Shown here piece by piece: positions 41,747 through 43,007 of a DNA stretch of 43,007 bases. This stretch comes from an uncultured Chloroflexota bacterium (GTDB taxonomy: Bacteria; Chloroflexota; Anaerolineae; Aggregatilineales; Phototrophicaceae). The notes under the pieces are model-generated. The model saw nothing but the letters and a program-made list of their open reading frames with translations. It was not told where the DNA came from and searched no databases. The stretch lies in contig CAIPFY010000388.1 of the NCBI GenBank assembly GCA_903864435.1, positions 1 through 43,007 of the forward strand, read 5' to 3'. Both the position numbers and the translations under genes were made by a program. The stretch's first letter is position 1. Each line of letters starts with the position of its first letter.

Positions 41747-41783
41747 GTACCGGTTGCAATATGTATCGTAATTCCAACGGTAC
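41747..41783. other. Imperfect inverted repeat upstream of a promoter
   Basis: GTACCGGTTG (41747-41756) and CAACGGTAC (41775-41783) pair with one bulged base around an 18-base loop. It sits where the -35 region of the next promoter would be, so it may be an operator; it may also be a weak hairpin at the end of the sodium pump transcript. Confidence 0.35.
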
Positions 41784-41799
41784 GTCATGGGCATAGTGT

Positions 41800-41808
41800 T
41801 GCTATAAT
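41800..41808 (+). promoter_or_regulatory. Extended -10 promoter of the receiver-GAF gene
   Basis: TGCTATAAT is a perfect extended -10 (TGnTATAAT), which needs no strong -35. It lies 35 bases upstream of the start codon at 41844. Confidence 0.65.
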
Positions 41809-41843
41809 GAGTGAGGTCTGTACTTCGCATACCGAGAGCGAGA

Positions 41844-43007
41844 ATGCTGATGGCCGCCCAATTGATGGAAACGTTGCTGGTGAGCGCCGATGGAAAGGCG
41901 TTCGTCAAGGCTTTGAATGCTGATACCTACCGTGTGACAATGGTGGGTGAGCCGGATAAGGCGATGGAAACGCTGCGCGATTCGCGCTTTGATCTGATTT
42001 TGCTAGATGACCGCATGTTCCCCGGTGATATTCTGACCGTGGTATACGAGATCAAGCGGCGCGTGCCGTTGGTGCCGGTTCTGGTGTTGACCAATAGCGA
42101 CGACACCGCTTACTACAACGACTTGATGGAAGCGGGCGCAGATGATTACCTGACCAACGCCACTGTTCCCGACGAACTCAACCGCCGCTTCAAGCTGATT
42201 TTGCGCCAGCGCCGCAGTGCCCAGTTGTTGATGCAGCGCAACCAGAATTTGCAGGCGATCACGCTGTTGTCGCGGCGGATGCACAGCGCCACCGAACCCC
42301 CCGCGTTGATTCAGGAAACCATTGAAATCGCTTGCAGCACCTTCAAGCTGTACGGGATGGCGATTGTTCTGACCGATGGGGATGCTTACCAGTTTTATGC
42401 TGGCAAAGAAGGGGATGCAGCGGCGGGGAACCTGACCGAGAGCATTGTGTACCTGAAGGATTACGACCCGTTCCGCCGCGTGATTCAAAGCGGAATTGTG
42501 CAGGTGTCTAAGAATGTGGTCAGTGATCCCTATTATGTGCCCATTCCTGCACTGCCCAGCCCGGAGTCAGCCATCTTCCTGCCGTTGACCTATCAGGAAC
42601 ACAAGATTGGCGCGATGGCAGTTTTCGGCACTGGACGCGCTCCGCTTACCCATGACGACTTGTTGATCTACGAGTTGTTTTCGTCGCAGTTCACAGTGGC
42701 GTTGCACAATTCCCGTCATTACCACAGCCAGCGCATCAGCGGGCAATCCAGTCAGCACCTTCTCCGCGCATGGCAGCGGTTCATCAACCTGAAAAGCTAT
42801 GACGAAGTGGCGACCCATCTACAGCAGTTGGTGGAGGATATACCGAACGTCACCCGTTCGCTGGTCTGGATGTACAACATGGATCCTTCTGCGCCGACGG
42901 TGGTGCGGGCGCGGGGCGAAGATGCGGTGGCGGCTTTCGAGCAGATTGAACAGAACGGGCAGATGGAACTGCTGCTCCAGCAGATTGATGATCGGCGGAT
43001 GCAGCCC
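41844..43007 (+). CDS. Receiver-GAF signalling protein, 3' end beyond the window
   Basis: The 388 visible residues, open at the window end, begin with a CheY-like receiver (about 8-125) and then a coiled coil and a GAF domain (about 145-300), with a second GAF-like region starting near 310. The receiver keeps its phosphoacceptor Asp55 in 'LILLDDRMFPG' and Thr83 in 'VLTNSD', but the acidic pair near the N-terminus reads 'VSADG' and the invariant Lys is Asn ('DDYLTN'). It may not be phosphorylated. The missing C-terminus is likely to be an output domain such as a kinase or cyclase. GAGAGCGAGA precedes the ATG loosely. Confidence 0.8.
   Translation, partial: MLMAAQLMETLLVSADGKAFVKALNADTYRVTMVGEPDKAMETLRDSRFDLILLDDRMFPGDILTVVYEIKRRVPLVPVLVLTNSDDTAYYNDLMEAGADDYLTNATVPDELNRRFKLILRQRRSAQLLMQRNQNLQAITLLSRRMHSATEPPALIQETIEIACSTFKLYGMAIVLTDGDAYQFYAGKEGDAAAGNLTESIVYLKDYDPFRRVIQSGIVQVSKNVVSDPYYVPIPALPSPESAIFLPLTYQEHKIGAMAVFGTGRAPLTHDDLLIYELFSSQFTVALHNSRHYHSQRISGQSSQHLLRAWQRFINLKSYDEVATHLQQLVEDIPNVTRSLVWMYNMDPSAPTVVRARGEDAVAAFEQIEQNGQMELLLQQIDDRRMQP

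Overview
This is a roughly 57-60% GC (estimated by eye) chromosomal segment of a bacterium. Its gene families and style suggest Chloroflexota, probably class Anaerolineae: long Thr/Pro stalks ending in SH3-like domains, PAS/GAF sensor kinases, a YfhO membrane protein, a sodium-pumping methylmalonyl-CoA decarboxylase operon, and an RpoB with a large C-terminal insertion. That placement is inferred from protein resemblance and was not tested by phylogeny. I see no phage, transposase, CRISPR array, rRNA or tRNA. Genes are tightly packed and no gene-free stretch exceeds about 300 bases; the longest is 38046-38307.

Left part (1-12.8 kb). A leftward run codes for an alginate-lyase-family protein, a GT4 glycosyltransferase, a UPF0316 membrane protein and a SIMPL-domain protein cut by the window edge. 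Two rightward genes follow: an unrecognised protein, and a fusion of a zinc-ligand-less LytM fold, an SH3-like domain and a glycoside hydrolase barrel. Next, leftward, come an extended SDR and rpoB. rpoB stands alone, without rpoC or ribosomal protein genes, between a strong promoter and an intrinsic terminator. A second SDR and a 67K-type SppA protease lie beyond it.

Middle part (14.7-29.4 kb). Rightward are a large PAS-PAS-GAF-PAS histidine kinase, a metallophosphoesterase lacking the usual GNH motif, a hotdog thioesterase and an alpha/beta hydrolase. The hydrolase overlaps tail-to-tail with a leftward YfhO gene. Rightward again are an MBL-fold hydrolase, a classical SDR and a Bax-inhibitor-1 protein. 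Leftward follow an HTH regulator, a short dprA and prfA, then an HtrA protease.

Right part (29.5-43 kb). This stretch is rich in envelope and signalling proteins: a TPR protein with a Thr/Pro stalk and SH3-like tip, a small alpha/beta-barrel-like protein, a stand-alone receiver, a degenerate PP2C-like domain joined through a membrane helix to a beta-propeller-like domain, an LCP ligase with LytR_C, a sulfite-oxidase-like protein and an FHA protein. The four-gene sodium pump operon (carboxyltransferase, OadG-like, biotin carrier, beta subunit) follows. The window ends inside a receiver-GAF protein.

A recurring feature is familiar folds that have lost catalytic residues: LytM, PP2C, a receiver and a metallophosphoesterase. 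Together with the RpoB insertion and the sodium pump operon these are the most noteworthy items. All functions are inferred from recognisable motifs; no database search was possible.
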